A stretch of DNA of 64,000 nt from Terriglobia bacterium. Lineage in GTDB: Bacteria; Acidobacteriota; Terriglobia; Acidiferrales; UBA7541. How positions within the stretch are numbered: position 1 is the first letter of the stretch; every line of letters begins with the position of its first letter. The translations under genes and the position numbers were made by a program. This document shows, in pieces, positions 1 through 8,876 of this stretch. The stretch is from positions 1-64,000 of the forward strand of contig JAIQES010000015.1 in NCBI GenBank assembly GCA_020073705.1, in the 5' to 3' direction. The notes below the pieces were generated by a model, which was not told the DNA's origin, did no database searches, and saw only the letters and a program-made list of their open reading frames with translations.

Positions 1-1
1 G

Positions 2-169
2 TACGGGCCATATACCAGATTGAATGCCACACCGATCACTACAACTCAGTATACGGACCTCACCGTCGTGCCCGGTCAGATTTACCGCTACTGGGTGACT
101 GCCGTGGATTTGGATACGCTGCAGAGTCCTTTCTCGGATTCAGCATTGGCAATAATTCCCATGCCATAG
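2..169 (+). CDS. C-terminal end of a fibronectin type III domain protein (partial)
   Basis: Frame 2 is open from the window edge to a TAG at 167-169 and encodes about 55 residues. The segment YTDLTVVPGQIYRYWVTAVD is the typical E-F-G strand region of a fibronectin type III domain, and the tail SPFSDSALAIIPMP completes the last strand. FnIII domains occur mostly in secreted or surface proteins of bacteria, often as linkers in carbohydrate-active or adhesive proteins. The start and all upstream domains lie outside the window, so the role of the whole protein cannot be judged. Confidence 0.75.
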   Translation, partial: YGPYTRLNATPITTTQYTDLTVVPGQIYRYWVTAVDLDTLQSPFSDSALAIIPMP

Positions 170-487
170 AATCCCAAGACTGAACAGCGTCCCTCCCTGC
201 ATATTAACTCCTGCGTATCTATTCATCCCGAGGTGAGCTTCGGCACACTGGCGGCACCGACTGCGCACGAAGAATCTGGGCGAAGGTGCGGACCGGAGCA
301 CCCCTCAACTCATTTTCAAGAGAAAGGCTGGACAGTACCCGCCTCTCGCACCTATTGCATCGCGCGTTCAGGGCATGGTAACATCCCGGATTGTGCCGGG
401 CCCGCATCGCCGACCATAGAGTCCCCAAGGCGCTGATCGGCCACAATTACCCACTTGCCGATGCCAACAAGCGCCGGGAGATAATGC
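170..487. other. Intergenic stretch before the hydroxylase operon
   Basis: No convincing gene is seen in these 318 bases. A short inverted repeat CCCGG/CCGGG at 385-400 has no T-run after it, so it is not a convincing terminator. A ribosome binding site-like GGGAG at about 476-480 precedes the ATG at 488. The promoter of the hydroxylase genes should lie here, but no clear -35/-10 pair was found. Confidence 0.4.
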
Positions 488-1369
488 ATGCGAACCTTTG
501 AATTTTTCGCAGTGAAAGATTCCCACGATGCGGTAGCAGTGCTCGCCAAGCACTCCGTGTCCTCCAAGGTCAGGGTCATCGCGGGCGGCACCGATCTGCT
601 GGCCGAACTCAAGTTCTCCCCACAGTCCCCAAACGTAGTCGTCGACATTTCGCGCGCCGAAGACCTGAAATCCATCACGCTGACCGACGACGGGCTCAGC
701 ATCGGCGCGGTGGTCACGCACTCCCAGATTATGCAGTCGCCGATCATCCGCGAGATGTTCCCGGCTTTGGCCAATGCAGCACACGTCATCGGCGCCGTGC
801 AGACGCGGAATCTGGGTACGCTGGGTGGCAATCTGGTGACCGCCGTTCCGTCCATGGATGGTGGCCCTACGTTGATGGCGCTTGAGGCGATCATCAGCAT
901 CGCGGGGCCGGACGGCCGTCGGCAGGTGCCGCTGAACGAATTCTTCGTTGGACCTCGCAAGACCGTTCTCAAAGCGGATGAACTTCTCGCGGAGATCATC
1001 ATCCCCAGGCGGAACCTCGGCAAGCCAACTCACTTTCTGAAGTTCGGTTTGCGTAAGGGACAGGCGCTGGCGCTGGTCAACGCAGCAGCCAGCTTCTGGG
1101 TCGATTGGGAAAAGCACACCTTTGTCGCGCCGCGGATCGCGCTCGGTGCGGTCGCTCCGAAGGTCATCCGGGCACTCCAGGCGGAAGCCTACTTGGAAGG
1201 CCGCGAGATCACCCCAGAAGCGATGGCAGAGGCTGGCCGCATCGCCATCGGCGACGCCAAGCCGATCAGCGATTTCCGCGCGTCCGCCGGGTATCGGCGA
1301 AATCTAGTCGGGGTACTCACCAAACGCGCTCTGGAAGGCGCTTACGCGTTGGCTCAGGCCAAGCGATAG
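488..1369 (+). CDS. Molybdenum hydroxylase, FAD-binding subunit (CoxM/NdhF type)
   Basis: This 293-residue protein is the FAD subunit of a xanthine dehydrogenase-family hydroxylase. It passes electrons from the 2Fe-2S clusters to FAD and on to an acceptor. The N-terminal part has the family's FAD pyrophosphate-binding segment VIAGGTDLLAELK (about residues 34-46) and a second FAD motif, TRNLGTLGGNLVTAVPSMDG (about 105-125). A CO dehydrogenase flavoprotein C-terminal domain fills roughly residues 180-290. The length is normal for the family. It is the first gene of a tight four-gene set, with 11 bases to the next start. The substrate is not shown by this subunit. Confidence 0.93.
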   Translation: MRTFEFFAVKDSHDAVAVLAKHSVSSKVRVIAGGTDLLAELKFSPQSPNVVVDISRAEDLKSITLTDDGLSIGAVVTHSQIMQSPIIREMFPALANAAHVIGAVQTRNLGTLGGNLVTAVPSMDGGPTLMALEAIISIAGPDGRRQVPLNEFFVGPRKTVLKADELLAEIIIPRRNLGKPTHFLKFGLRKGQALALVNAAASFWVDWEKHTFVAPRIALGAVAPKVIRALQAEAYLEGREITPEAMAEAGRIAIGDAKPISDFRASAGYRRNLVGVLTKRALEGAYALAQAKR

Positions 1370-1380
1370 GGAGACATGCA

Positions 1381-1869
1381 ATGGTGACGGTGACGATCAA
1401 TGTAAACGGCGAGAAGCGTACGGCCTCCGTGCCACCGGAAACGACCTTGCTTCGGCTGCTGCGCGACGATTTCAATCTGACCGGCTCCAAGCTCGGATGT
1501 GACGTCGGTGATTGCGGCGCGTGCACGGTGATTGTGGACGGCAAGGCGGTCAACTCTTGCCTAATGCTTGCCGCGCAAGCCGACGGCCGCGACGTACTGA
1601 CCATCGAGGGGCTCGCGACGATGGACCGGCTGCACCCCATCCAAAAGGCCTTCGAGAAATACGCTTCGCTGCAGTGCGGCTTCTGCGGGCCAGGCGTCAT
1701 CATGTCGGCCAAGGCTCTGCTCGACGAGAATCCCGATCCGACGGTGCAGGAGATCCGGGACGCCCTCGGCGGGAATTTGTGCCGGTGCACCGGTTACGTC
1801 AAGATGATTGAGGCCATTCAGGATGCCGCGCGCATTTTGCGTGATGAACCGGTAGAAATCAATCGGTAG
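1381..1869 (+). CDS. Molybdenum hydroxylase, 2Fe-2S subunit (CoxS/NdhS type)
   Basis: This 162-residue iron-sulfur subunit carries two [2Fe-2S] clusters that link the molybdopterin site to FAD. The N-terminal plant-type ferredoxin domain shows C-D-V-G-D-C-G-A-C with a later single Cys (about residues 40-60). The C-terminal helical domain shows QCGFCGPG and NLCRCTGY (about 100-140), the standard pairs of the second cluster. The ATG at 1381 was chosen over an upstream in-frame extension because AGGGAG lies 8-13 bases before it and because the homologous domain begins at once (VTVTINVNG). It lies between the FAD and molybdopterin genes. Confidence 0.94.
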   Translation: MVTVTINVNGEKRTASVPPETTLLRLLRDDFNLTGSKLGCDVGDCGACTVIVDGKAVNSCLMLAAQADGRDVLTIEGLATMDRLHPIQKAFEKYASLQCGFCGPGVIMSAKALLDENPDPTVQEIRDALGGNLCRCTGYVKMIEAIQDAARILRDEPVEINR

Positions 1870-1914
1870 CCGGTAGTTCAGGATCGCGAAGCAAGCGCAG
1901 GAAGGAGCCCAACC

Positions 1915-3369
1915 ATGGACAAAAAACCGACAGTTGCTGAGAAGGTGTCTCCGTTAAAGACCGTGCAGGAGACGCCTAGCGTACTACGCGAGCCGGTGAT
2001 CGCGCCGCTAGTGACCTATCCCATCGAGGTCGTGGTCCCTGAGGTCCGCCAGCAGACCCCCGCTGTCGGTCAGCGGGCGACGCGGCTAGACGGCCATCTG
2101 CATGGGCTCGGCCAGACCAGGTACATCGACGATCTTAGTTTTCCCGGCATGTTGTACGCCAAGATCAAACGCGCGGGAGTCGCCTCGGCCCGCATCAAGA
2201 GCATCGACACGAAAGAGGCCGAAGCCATGCAGGGTGTCATGGCGGTGGTGACGGGCAAGGATGTTCCGTGCAACTCGTTCGGTCCGTCCCTCAAAGACCA
2301 ACCGGTGCTAGCCTACGAACGTGTATTCCACGCGGGCGACGGGGTCGCGGCGGTGGCCGCCGTCACGGAGCAAATCGCGGCGGAGGCGCTCGAAAAGATC
2401 AAGGTCGACTACGAAGTTCTGACCCCTGTGCTCGATCCCCTCGAGTCGTTGAAACTGGAAACACCCGGTGTGCATGCGCCGTCGGCCAACATTTACCAGA
2501 GCAAGATCATCAAGAAGGGCGACATCGAAAAGGGTTTCGCGGCCTCCGATCACATCATCGAGGGTCACTTCCGCACGCAGATGGTCGAGCATGTGCCTCT
2601 GGAGCCGCATGCTACCATCGCGATGTGGGATCCCAACGGTCGCGTCACGATTTATTCGACCCTCGGGCGGATTACGCTCGGCCGCGCTGATGTCGCGCGC
2701 ACTTTGGGAATCCCGGTGAGCCGCATCCGAATCGTCGCTACCATCGTCGGCGGCAATTTCGGCGGCAAGAACGAGATTACGACTGAGCCGGTGCTCGCTC
2801 TGCTCTCGAAAAAGACTGGCCGGCCGGTCAAGAGCGTGTTCACTCGCCCGGATGAGTTCATCGCGTCAACGACGCGTCATCCCCTCATCATGGATTACAA
2901 GACTGGCGTAACCAAAGATGGCAAGATCCAGGCGCGGAAAATACGACTGGTCCTCGATGGCGGCGCCTACTGCTCGTGGAGCGAGACCACGCTCGGTAAG
3001 GCGTGCATCCTGTCGGCCGGACCGTACAACATCGACAATCTATATGCGGAAGCGTACGTCGTCTATACGAATAAGACGATGACCGGCGCGATGCGAGGAT
3101 TCGGCGCCCCGCAGGTCTGCTTCGCCTACGAGTCTCACATGGACGACATCGCTGCCTTGCTCAACATGGACCCGCTGGACATCCGGCTGATCAACGTGTT
3201 TAGCGAAGGGTCGCTCAGTCCGACCGGCCAGACGCTGCAAAGCGTTGCGATCAAGGAATCGCTCTTGCAAGCTGCGAAGCGTTTCGGCTGGAACGGGAAG
3301 GGAAGTGCGGACGCAGGCGCGAACCTGCTTGCGGAAGAAAACGCCAATACGAATATGGTGCGGGCATGA
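1915..3369 (+). CDS. Molybdenum hydroxylase, molybdopterin subunit N-terminal half (NdhL type)
   Basis: This 484-residue protein matches the N-terminal part of the usual roughly 770-residue molybdopterin subunit of the xanthine dehydrogenase family. After an unusual Pro/Val-rich extension of about 55 residues come the hammerhead domain (DGHLHGLGQTRYIDD onward) and the first molybdopterin-binding domain, with GGNFGGKNE and GAMRGFGAPQ. It ends where other family members continue into a second binding domain, and the next gene supplies that half through an ATGA overlap. AAGGAG precedes the ATG. Eubacterium barkeri nicotinate dehydrogenase has the same split (NdhL plus NdhM), so I read this as a real two-gene subunit rather than a frameshift. 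Substrate unknown, probably an N-heterocycle or aldehyde. Confidence 0.9.
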   Translation: MDKKPTVAEKVSPLKTVQETPSVLREPVIAPLVTYPIEVVVPEVRQQTPAVGQRATRLDGHLHGLGQTRYIDDLSFPGMLYAKIKRAGVASARIKSIDTKEAEAMQGVMAVVTGKDVPCNSFGPSLKDQPVLAYERVFHAGDGVAAVAAVTEQIAAEALEKIKVDYEVLTPVLDPLESLKLETPGVHAPSANIYQSKIIKKGDIEKGFAASDHIIEGHFRTQMVEHVPLEPHATIAMWDPNGRVTIYSTLGRITLGRADVARTLGIPVSRIRIVATIVGGNFGGKNEITTEPVLALLSKKTGRPVKSVFTRPDEFIASTTRHPLIMDYKTGVTKDGKIQARKIRLVLDGGAYCSWSETTLGKACILSAGPYNIDNLYAEAYVVYTNKTMTGAMRGFGAPQVCFAYESHMDDIAALLNMDPLDIRLINVFSEGSLSPTGQTLQSVAIKESLLQAAKRFGWNGKGSADAGANLLAEENANTNMVRA

Positions 3370-4382
3370 AGCGGCGCGGACGCGGCATGGCCTGCATGTG
3401 GTATCCAATCGGTTTTACTGTCTCGGCGAATCCAAGCGCCGCAGTGGTGAAGATCGACGAGGACGGGACAGCGACTCTGCTCACGGGCACCGTTGAGACG
3501 GGCCAGGGCTCGCTGACCGTCTTGGCGCAGATCGTCGCGCAAGAACTCGGCATCGCTACCGATGATGTGCAGGTCGTCTCCGCCGATACCGATGCGACCC
3601 CGATGGACACCGGAGCGATCGCGAGCCGCACGACCTATGTGACGGGTAACGCCGCCAGGCTCGCGGCGGAGAAGGCCAAGGAGATCCTGTTCGAGGTTGC
3701 GGCGCCGATGTTGGGTGTGAAGGCCGATCAGTTGGAAGCCAAAGACCACAAGATCGTGGTCAAGGGCTACCCACAGCGCAATGTGCACATCGGCGACGTA
3801 GCGAGTCACGCGCGTGTGGTCATGGGCCAGCCGCCGATCGGCAGCGCTTCCTTCAACCCTGCCACCGTCCCTCTGGACCCGGAAACCGGCCAGGGCAAGC
3901 CGTTCGGCACCTATGTCTATGCCACGCAGATTGCCGAAGTGGACGTCGACGACGAGACCGGCGAAGTGGAAGTGATCCGCATCGTCGCGTCGCATGACTG
4001 CGGCACGCCCATCAATCCGATGCTCGTCGAAGGCCAGGTCGAAGGCGGCATTTCGATGGGGGTAGGGTTCGCGCTAGAGGAAGAAATCCTGTTCGACAGC
4101 CAGGGCCGCCAAATCAATCCCAACCTCACCAACTACATCATACCGACTTCTCTCGACATGCCGGAGGTCGAGGTCGATATCGTGGACAACTACGATCCAA
4201 CTGGTCCCTTTGGCGCGAAGGGTGTCGGCGAGCCAACGCTGGTCCCCACGGCGGCGGCCATCGTGAATGCGATCTACAACGCAGTCGGTGTGCGCATTAC
4301 CTCGCTGCCGGCCACCGCGGAGAAGGTCTTCGCCGCGATCCAGGCGAAGCGCGACGCGCAGCCGAAACAGATTACAGCTTGA
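3366..4382 (+). CDS. Molybdenum hydroxylase, molybdopterin subunit C-terminal half (NdhM type)
   Basis: This 338-residue protein is the second half of the molybdopterin subunit. It starts at an ATGA overlap with the preceding stop, which suggests translational coupling. The sequence opens with KRRGRGMACMWYPIGF, which corresponds to an internal position of unsplit homologues. It contains ETGQGSLTVLAQI and the C-terminal GAKGVGEPTLVP, whose Glu is the expected catalytic base near molybdenum. The two halves should assemble with the FAD and FeS subunits into an L-M-S-F complex. No frameshift signature is visible at the junction, and both halves are complete to their ends. Confidence 0.9.
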   Translation: MKRRGRGMACMWYPIGFTVSANPSAAVVKIDEDGTATLLTGTVETGQGSLTVLAQIVAQELGIATDDVQVVSADTDATPMDTGAIASRTTYVTGNAARLAAEKAKEILFEVAAPMLGVKADQLEAKDHKIVVKGYPQRNVHIGDVASHARVVMGQPPIGSASFNPATVPLDPETGQGKPFGTYVYATQIAEVDVDDETGEVEVIRIVASHDCGTPINPMLVEGQVEGGISMGVGFALEEEILFDSQGRQINPNLTNYIIPTSLDMPEVEVDIVDNYDPTGPFGAKGVGEPTLVPTAAAIVNAIYNAVGVRITSLPATAEKVFAAIQAKRDAQPKQITA

Positions 4383-4400
4383 TTGCTTGGTGGTTAGAGC

Positions 4401-4465
4401 TGCGCGGCTCTGGTGCCTGGTTCAGGAACAGGCGGCCGGAGGTTCAAATCCTCTCGCCCCGACCA
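4401..4465 (+). pseudogene. Degenerate tRNA-Pro remnant
   Basis: The last 40 bases read as the 3' part of a tRNA: a T arm GGAGG-TTCAAAT-CCTCT, an acceptor strand CGCCCCG, discriminator A and CCA. The fragment CCTGG-TTCAGGA-ACAGG resembles a Pro anticodon arm (normally TTCGGGA), with one mismatched stem pair. The matching 5' acceptor strand CGGGGCG is absent and the D-arm region appears shortened. It is therefore a broken copy, not a working tRNA. Such 3' tRNA scraps are often left at attachment sites of integrating elements, which is an inference here. Confidence 0.6.
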
Positions 4466-4759
4466 ATCTTTCCTTCGTTTATCCAGTCACTTCTTTGATC
4501 GTCGGAGGTGCTTAGGGAACTGCGGGAAATCCACCCCCGAACCTTCCAAACGAAAGTGTCGGGCACCCCGAAAGTCAAAACCATAATTCAGCGGTGACAT
4601 GCTGGAGTGATACCATTCGATCGTGAGGTACGGTCAAGAGGAGAAAACGCGAAAGGGCCGGTCACCCGCCCTGAATAATGTCAATCACGCAGATAGTCGA
4701 AATCAAATACGGCCGAGAGTCGAGTAGATCATCTCTAGCAGCACTTTACGTTCTTGCGA

Positions 4760-5425
4760 CTATTGCAGGACCCACTTGCCGGTCTTTCTTACGAAACAAA
4801 AGCCATAACGAGGATAGGGCGTTTCGCCCGATTCGATCCAGACTACGCGCGCCGCACCTACGTATTCCTGTTCTCCACTACCCAAGAAAACCTCGGCTGT
4901 CGAGTCCTTCTTCCATATGGCCTTGCATCTGCACAGAAATCCGTTTGCGCTTACGTCCTCTGTGTTAGTGACCTCTTCAAACGGTGTTCCTTGTTGATCG
5001 ATTCCCCGCAGTCTCAGAGCCACCCTCAAACGAATCCTCACTTGGACGCGGCGCTCTGGTCTTTTTGCCGACAGTACGGCAGCCAATTGAACCTTTAAAT
5101 ACGCAAAATCGATTGGTTTTTGGAAATATCCAACTGCGCCTAACTTCTGGCAAAGAGCCTTGTAGCTGCTCCCGCCATATCCGCTCACAATGAAGATCGG
5201 AATGCGCTGAGTAAAGCTCAGGGAAGCAAGAGTCTGACACACCTCGAAGCCGGAGAAATTCGGCATCATCAAATCCAACAGGATCGCGTCAGGTTTATGC
5301 TCAAGGGTCTTGGCAAGTGCGCTTTCCGGATCACCTGTATCGATAATCTCGTAAGCGTCTTCAAGGCGGTCGCGGAGAAGACGCCGTGTCGCTTCATCGT
5401 CGTCTATGATCAGAATTCGAGACAT
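4760..5425 (-). CDS. Response regulator: receiver domain plus PilZ domain
   Basis: This 221-residue protein has a CheY-type receiver (about residues 1-120): acidic pair D8/D9, phospho-acceptor D51 in LLDLMMP, and K103 in FQKP. A C-terminal PilZ-like domain (about 130-221) has Arg-rich RVQVRIRLR followed by DVSANG, the DxSxxG motif of c-di-GMP-binding PilZ domains. It probably couples a phosphorelay to c-di-GMP or cell-surface functions. The start MSRILIIDD was chosen over a 25-residue longer form because the receiver begins there and GAGG lies upstream. It lies 79 bases after the hybrid kinase on the same strand, so the two are probably partners. Confidence 0.88.
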   Translation of the reverse strand: MSRILIIDDDEATRRLLRDRLEDAYEIIDTGDPESALAKTLEHKPDAILLDLMMPNFSGFEVCQTLASLSFTQRIPIFIVSGYGGSSYKALCQKLGAVGYFQKPIDFAYLKVQLAAVLSAKRPERRVQVRIRLRVALRLRGIDQQGTPFEEVTNTEDVSANGFLCRCKAIWKKDSTAEVFLGSGEQEYVGAARVVWIESGETPYPRYGFCFVRKTGKWVLQ

Positions 5426-5504
5426 GATTTTAGCCTCATCCGAAATCACGACATCCAATCGTGATCTCAACAGATGGGCACAGCCACCGCAACATTCCAA
5501 CTCC

Positions 5505-8500
5505 CTAGACTCCCAGCACCTCTCGTATCTTCCGCAAAAGTGTATCGCGCGTGAAGGGTTTTTGAAGTAATTCCGACTCAGAGCTTACCAGCCCCTGACT
5601 CACATAGGAGTAGCCTGTGTAACCCGACATGTAAAGCACCTTCAGTTCGGGGTGCAGAGCAGCCGCTGGTTTGGCCAGTGCTGGGCCACTCATTCTTGGC
5701 ATCACCACATCAGTGAGCAGGAGGTGAATGGGGCCTTTGTGCTGCCAGGCAATCTCAAGAGCTTCTAACCCGTCGCTTGCTTCCAGAACTGTATAGCCAC
5801 TCTGCTCCAGCAACTCGTGGGTCATCTTTCTGAGCGCTTCTTCGTCTTCGACCAGTAAGATTGTCTCCGTTTCCTTGACAAGTTTGTCTGGTCCAATACT
5901 AGGCTTTTCTTTTTCGGCCTCTCCTTGAACTTGAGGCAAGTAGATTTTAAAGATTGTTCCTTGCCCGAGCTCGCTATACACCCAGACGTAGCCGCCGCTT
6001 TGTTTAACAATCCCGTAGACCGTTGCAAGGCCAAGCCCTGTGCCCTTTCCCTGCTCTTTCGTGGTAAAGAACGGCTCGAAAATATGCGTCTGTGTCTCAG
6101 CGTCCATGCCCATGCCGGTATCTGTGATCACAAGCATAACGAATGAGCCGGGCACCATAGGGGCATGCTGCCGAGCGTAAAAGTCGTCCAAGTCGACGTT
6201 TGCGGTCTCAATCCTCAGCTTTCCGCCGTTCGGCATTGCATCCCGTGCATTCACTGCGAGATTCATAATTACTTGCTCGATCTGTCCCCGATCCACCTTC
6301 ACTAACGCTAGATTCGGCTGACAGTTCGTGATCAGTTCTATGTCCTCGCTAATCAGCCGCTGGAGCATTTTCTGCACGTCCGCCACCACTGAATTCAGGT
6401 TCAAAATCTTTGGTTCAAGCACCTGCTGGCGGCTGAAAGCAAGAAGTTGGCGGGTCAGCGAGGCGCCGCGCTCCCCGGCCTTCTTGATTTCTTCAATCTT
6501 AGGCCGCAGAGGATCGTCTGGTTTCAGACTCTCTTCAACAAGTTCGCTGTAGCCAATGATCACGCCCAGCAGGTTGTTGAAGTCGTGCGCAACGCCACCT
6601 GCCAGTTGGCCGACCGCTTCCATCTTTTGCGCTTGGCGAAACTGCTTCTCCAGGCGCTTCCGCTCGGTGATGTCCGAGAGCATTCCCAGCATTCCGGCGT
6701 TCTTGCCCGCTGCGTCGAACACTGGCGCACTACTCGCCAGCGCCCAGAGTTCGGAGCCGTCTTTACGGCGGTAGCGTAAGTCGCGCTGCACGGCTTCTCC
6801 CATGCGGAGCCGTTCCATGCGCGCACGTGCATCCGCGAGATCGGAGTCGTAAGTAAGATCGAAGAGGGAAAGCCGGCTCAATTCCTCCTCTGAGTAACCC
6901 AGCATTTGCGCCATTTGCCGGTTCGCAAAGATGGTTTTCCCATCCGGGTCCAGCATCCAAATGCCTTCATTCGAGGTTTCCACGATTTGACGGTACTTGC
7001 CCTCGCTTGTTCGCAGCGCTTCTTCCGCCCGCTTGCGGTCGGTGATCACGTCGAATACGGCCACGAAGTGGTCTTGGCGGGGGCAATATACCGAGATCGT
7101 GAACCACATCTTCAAGGCTTCCAGATATATTTCGCACTGTTCAGGCACGCCGGTCCGCGCCACACGGCCATAAAGCTCAAACAAATCGGGAGCAGACTCC
7201 CGAATACCGGGAATGACCTCGGACACCTTTTTCCCAGCCACATCTTTCAACCCGGTCAGTCTTTCGAAGGCTTGGTTGACAGAAAGATAGATGAAGTCCT
7301 GCGGTTGTCCGTCATCGAACAACATCCGGCAATAAGCAAACCCATTGAGCATGTTCTCGAACAGCGAGCGATAATGCCCCTCGCTTTCGCGCAGCTTCTC
7401 CTCTGCCTGCTTCCGCTCGCTGATGTCGCGCGCCACTCCGAAAATGGCGCTGAGATTGCCGGAATCGTCGAATTCCGGCGACACACTGTCTTCGAGCCAC
7501 AGATACTCCCCGGTTGTCTTATGCCGGAGGCGGTAGACTCGGATGCCCGGTCTTTTATTGGAAACAATCTGGTTGGTGGACTCGATTACGCTAGGCACAT
7601 CCTCCGGGTGAAGGATCCGGAACCAGAGCGTGGAGTCCCGCAAAAATTCATCCGGCTCATACCCAAGAATATCCCTCACTTGATCGCTGACTAACTCTAC
7701 CGACCCGCCGGTCGCGATCTCCGTCACCTTTATTGAATAAACGACTTCATGGATGTTTCGAAGGACTTTCCGGAATTTCTCCTCGCTCTGCTGGCGCTCG
7801 GCGATTTCTGCCGTGAGAGCGGCTGTCCTCTCCTCCACAATGTTTTCCATTTGGTGAAGCAAGTGTGTTCGTTCCAGCGCCACCGCCACCTGATTTCCCA
7901 CACTGTAGAGAATTTCCAAATCCTTATCGCCAAAAAGTCCCTTCTCCGGCCCGACCAAATTCATGACTCCTATCACCCGGTTGCCGATCCACAGCGGAAT
8001 GCTGGCGTGCAAGCGCAAGCCGCGCGTATCGCCTTTTGCTTGCCGCAGCCGTTCGCATTCTAGAATGTTCGTTGTCCGGTCGAGTTCGCCCGCGAGGAGT
8101 TTACGACGGCACAGGCATTCCCCTTCAAAAGCTCCTGGGACCTCCAGCGCGGGAGGCAGGCCGTAGGCAGCGGCCAGGCGAAATCCTGTCTCACCCTCCC
8201 GGAGAGAAACCCATCCTGCCTGGACGCCGGGGAACTTTCTGACCTGCTGCATTGTATTGTCGAGTACATCCTGCTCGGTGGTAGCTTCCTTCAACGCATC
8301 CGCAAGATTGTACAGCCCCTTGAGCGATTGATAGGCCCGCGCGAGTTCTCTATTTTCCCGGACGGCGCGGTCAGAGCGCAGGAGCACGAGGTGGAGCAGG
8401 GGCGCGCTGATTGCTATCAGCACCGCCGTATCCACCAGGCTCTCCAGCCAGCCCGCCCGTATGCCGAGATAATAGAACACCACCATCACCAGAAGCTCGG

Positions 8501-8549
8501 CAGTGCCGACGACGGCAAGGATTGCCAGGAGGATCAGTTTTCGGCTCAC
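5505..8549 (-). CDS. Membrane-anchored GAF/PAS hybrid sensor histidine kinase
   Basis: This 1014-residue hybrid kinase starts with two membrane segments (about residues 4-28 and 34-57). A GAF domain follows (about 82-225) with a Cys-rich GECLCRRKLL segment, then a short coiled coil and three PAS domains (about 260-635). The HisKA domain has the phospho-accepting His in GGVAHDFNNLL. The HATPase domain has NLAVNARDAMP and GTGLGLATVYGIV. The C-terminal receiver (about 890-1014) has VEDEE, LLTDVVMP and QKPF. HDFNN-type kinases with a C-terminal receiver usually feed a phosphorelay. The downstream receiver-PilZ protein is a plausible output. The signal is unknown; the GAF and PAS domains could sense a ligand or redox state. 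Confidence 0.92.
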   Translation of the reverse strand: MSRKLILLAILAVVGTAELLVMVVFYYLGIRAGWLESLVDTAVLIAISAPLLHLVLLRSDRAVRENRELARAYQSLKGLYNLADALKEATTEQDVLDNTMQQVRKFPGVQAGWVSLREGETGFRLAAAYGLPPALEVPGAFEGECLCRRKLLAGELDRTTNILECERLRQAKGDTRGLRLHASIPLWIGNRVIGVMNLVGPEKGLFGDKDLEILYSVGNQVAVALERTHLLHQMENIVEERTAALTAEIAERQQSEEKFRKVLRNIHEVVYSIKVTEIATGGSVELVSDQVRDILGYEPDEFLRDSTLWFRILHPEDVPSVIESTNQIVSNKRPGIRVYRLRHKTTGEYLWLEDSVSPEFDDSGNLSAIFGVARDISERKQAEEKLRESEGHYRSLFENMLNGFAYCRMLFDDGQPQDFIYLSVNQAFERLTGLKDVAGKKVSEVIPGIRESAPDLFELYGRVARTGVPEQCEIYLEALKMWFTISVYCPRQDHFVAVFDVITDRKRAEEALRTSEGKYRQIVETSNEGIWMLDPDGKTIFANRQMAQMLGYSEEELSRLSLFDLTYDSDLADARARMERLRMGEAVQRDLRYRRKDGSELWALASSAPVFDAAGKNAGMLGMLSDITERKRLEKQFRQAQKMEAVGQLAGGVAHDFNNLLGVIIGYSELVEESLKPDDPLRPKIEEIKKAGERGASLTRQLLAFSRQQVLEPKILNLNSVVADVQKMLQRLISEDIELITNCQPNLALVKVDRGQIEQVIMNLAVNARDAMPNGGKLRIETANVDLDDFYARQHAPMVPGSFVMLVITDTGMGMDAETQTHIFEPFFTTKEQGKGTGLGLATVYGIVKQSGGYVWVYSELGQGTIFKIYLPQVQGEAEKEKPSIGPDKLVKETETILLVEDEEALRKMTHELLEQSGYTVLEASDGLEALEIAWQHKGPIHLLLTDVVMPRMSGPALAKPAAALHPELKVLYMSGYTGYSYVSQGLVSSESELLQKPFTRDTLLRKIREVLGV

Positions 8550-8876
8550 AAGTCACCTCCGAGCCACGGCGCCTGCACAAAATGTTCGTGTGGGGTATTG
8601 GCATCGCTTGCTGAACATGATGCTGCCGCACCACTGGCTGACGATGATCACGAAATACTACCACCCTTGAGGGAATTTTTCGCCAAATCGACCTTTGTCG
8701 AGAAGCTGTTCCATAACCCAAATGAGCAGCATAGGGTCAGGTATGCCATCCACGACTTGCCAAGGCTGGGCGTGGGATATTCTCAAATTAAACCATAACT
8801 TCGAAGGATACAAAACAAAGCAACGACCCCTTAGACCCGTTCTTGTGGCCCTTACGTCGGAGTGTTACTATGCGCC
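8550..8876. other. Divergent intergenic region between kinase and HxlR genes
   Basis: The hybrid kinase is read leftward and the HxlR gene rightward from this 327-base stretch, so both promoters should lie here. No gene was recognised. A TGGCAT...TTGCT string near 8600 resembles a sigma-54 site, but its GG-GC spacing is two bases too short, so it was not called. Confidence 0.4.

Noticed and set aside
385-400. Short stem CCCGG-ATTGTG-CCGGG as a possible terminator
   Set aside because: Only five pairs and no following T-run.
3360-3372. Possible frameshift splitting the molybdopterin subunit
   Set aside because: The junction is a clean ATGA overlap with both frames intact, and the same split is known in nicotinate dehydrogenase, so two real genes are more likely.
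6755-6775. A near-perfect ops-like string GGCGGTAGCGTAA on the plus strand
   Set aside because: It lies inside the kinase gene and is the reverse complement of codons for the common PAS-domain residues YRRKDG. It is not in a leader and has no promoter nearby.
8595-8612. Sigma-54-like string TGGCATCGCTTGCT
   Set aside because: The GG and GC are only 10 bases apart instead of 12, so it does not fit a -24/-12 promoter.
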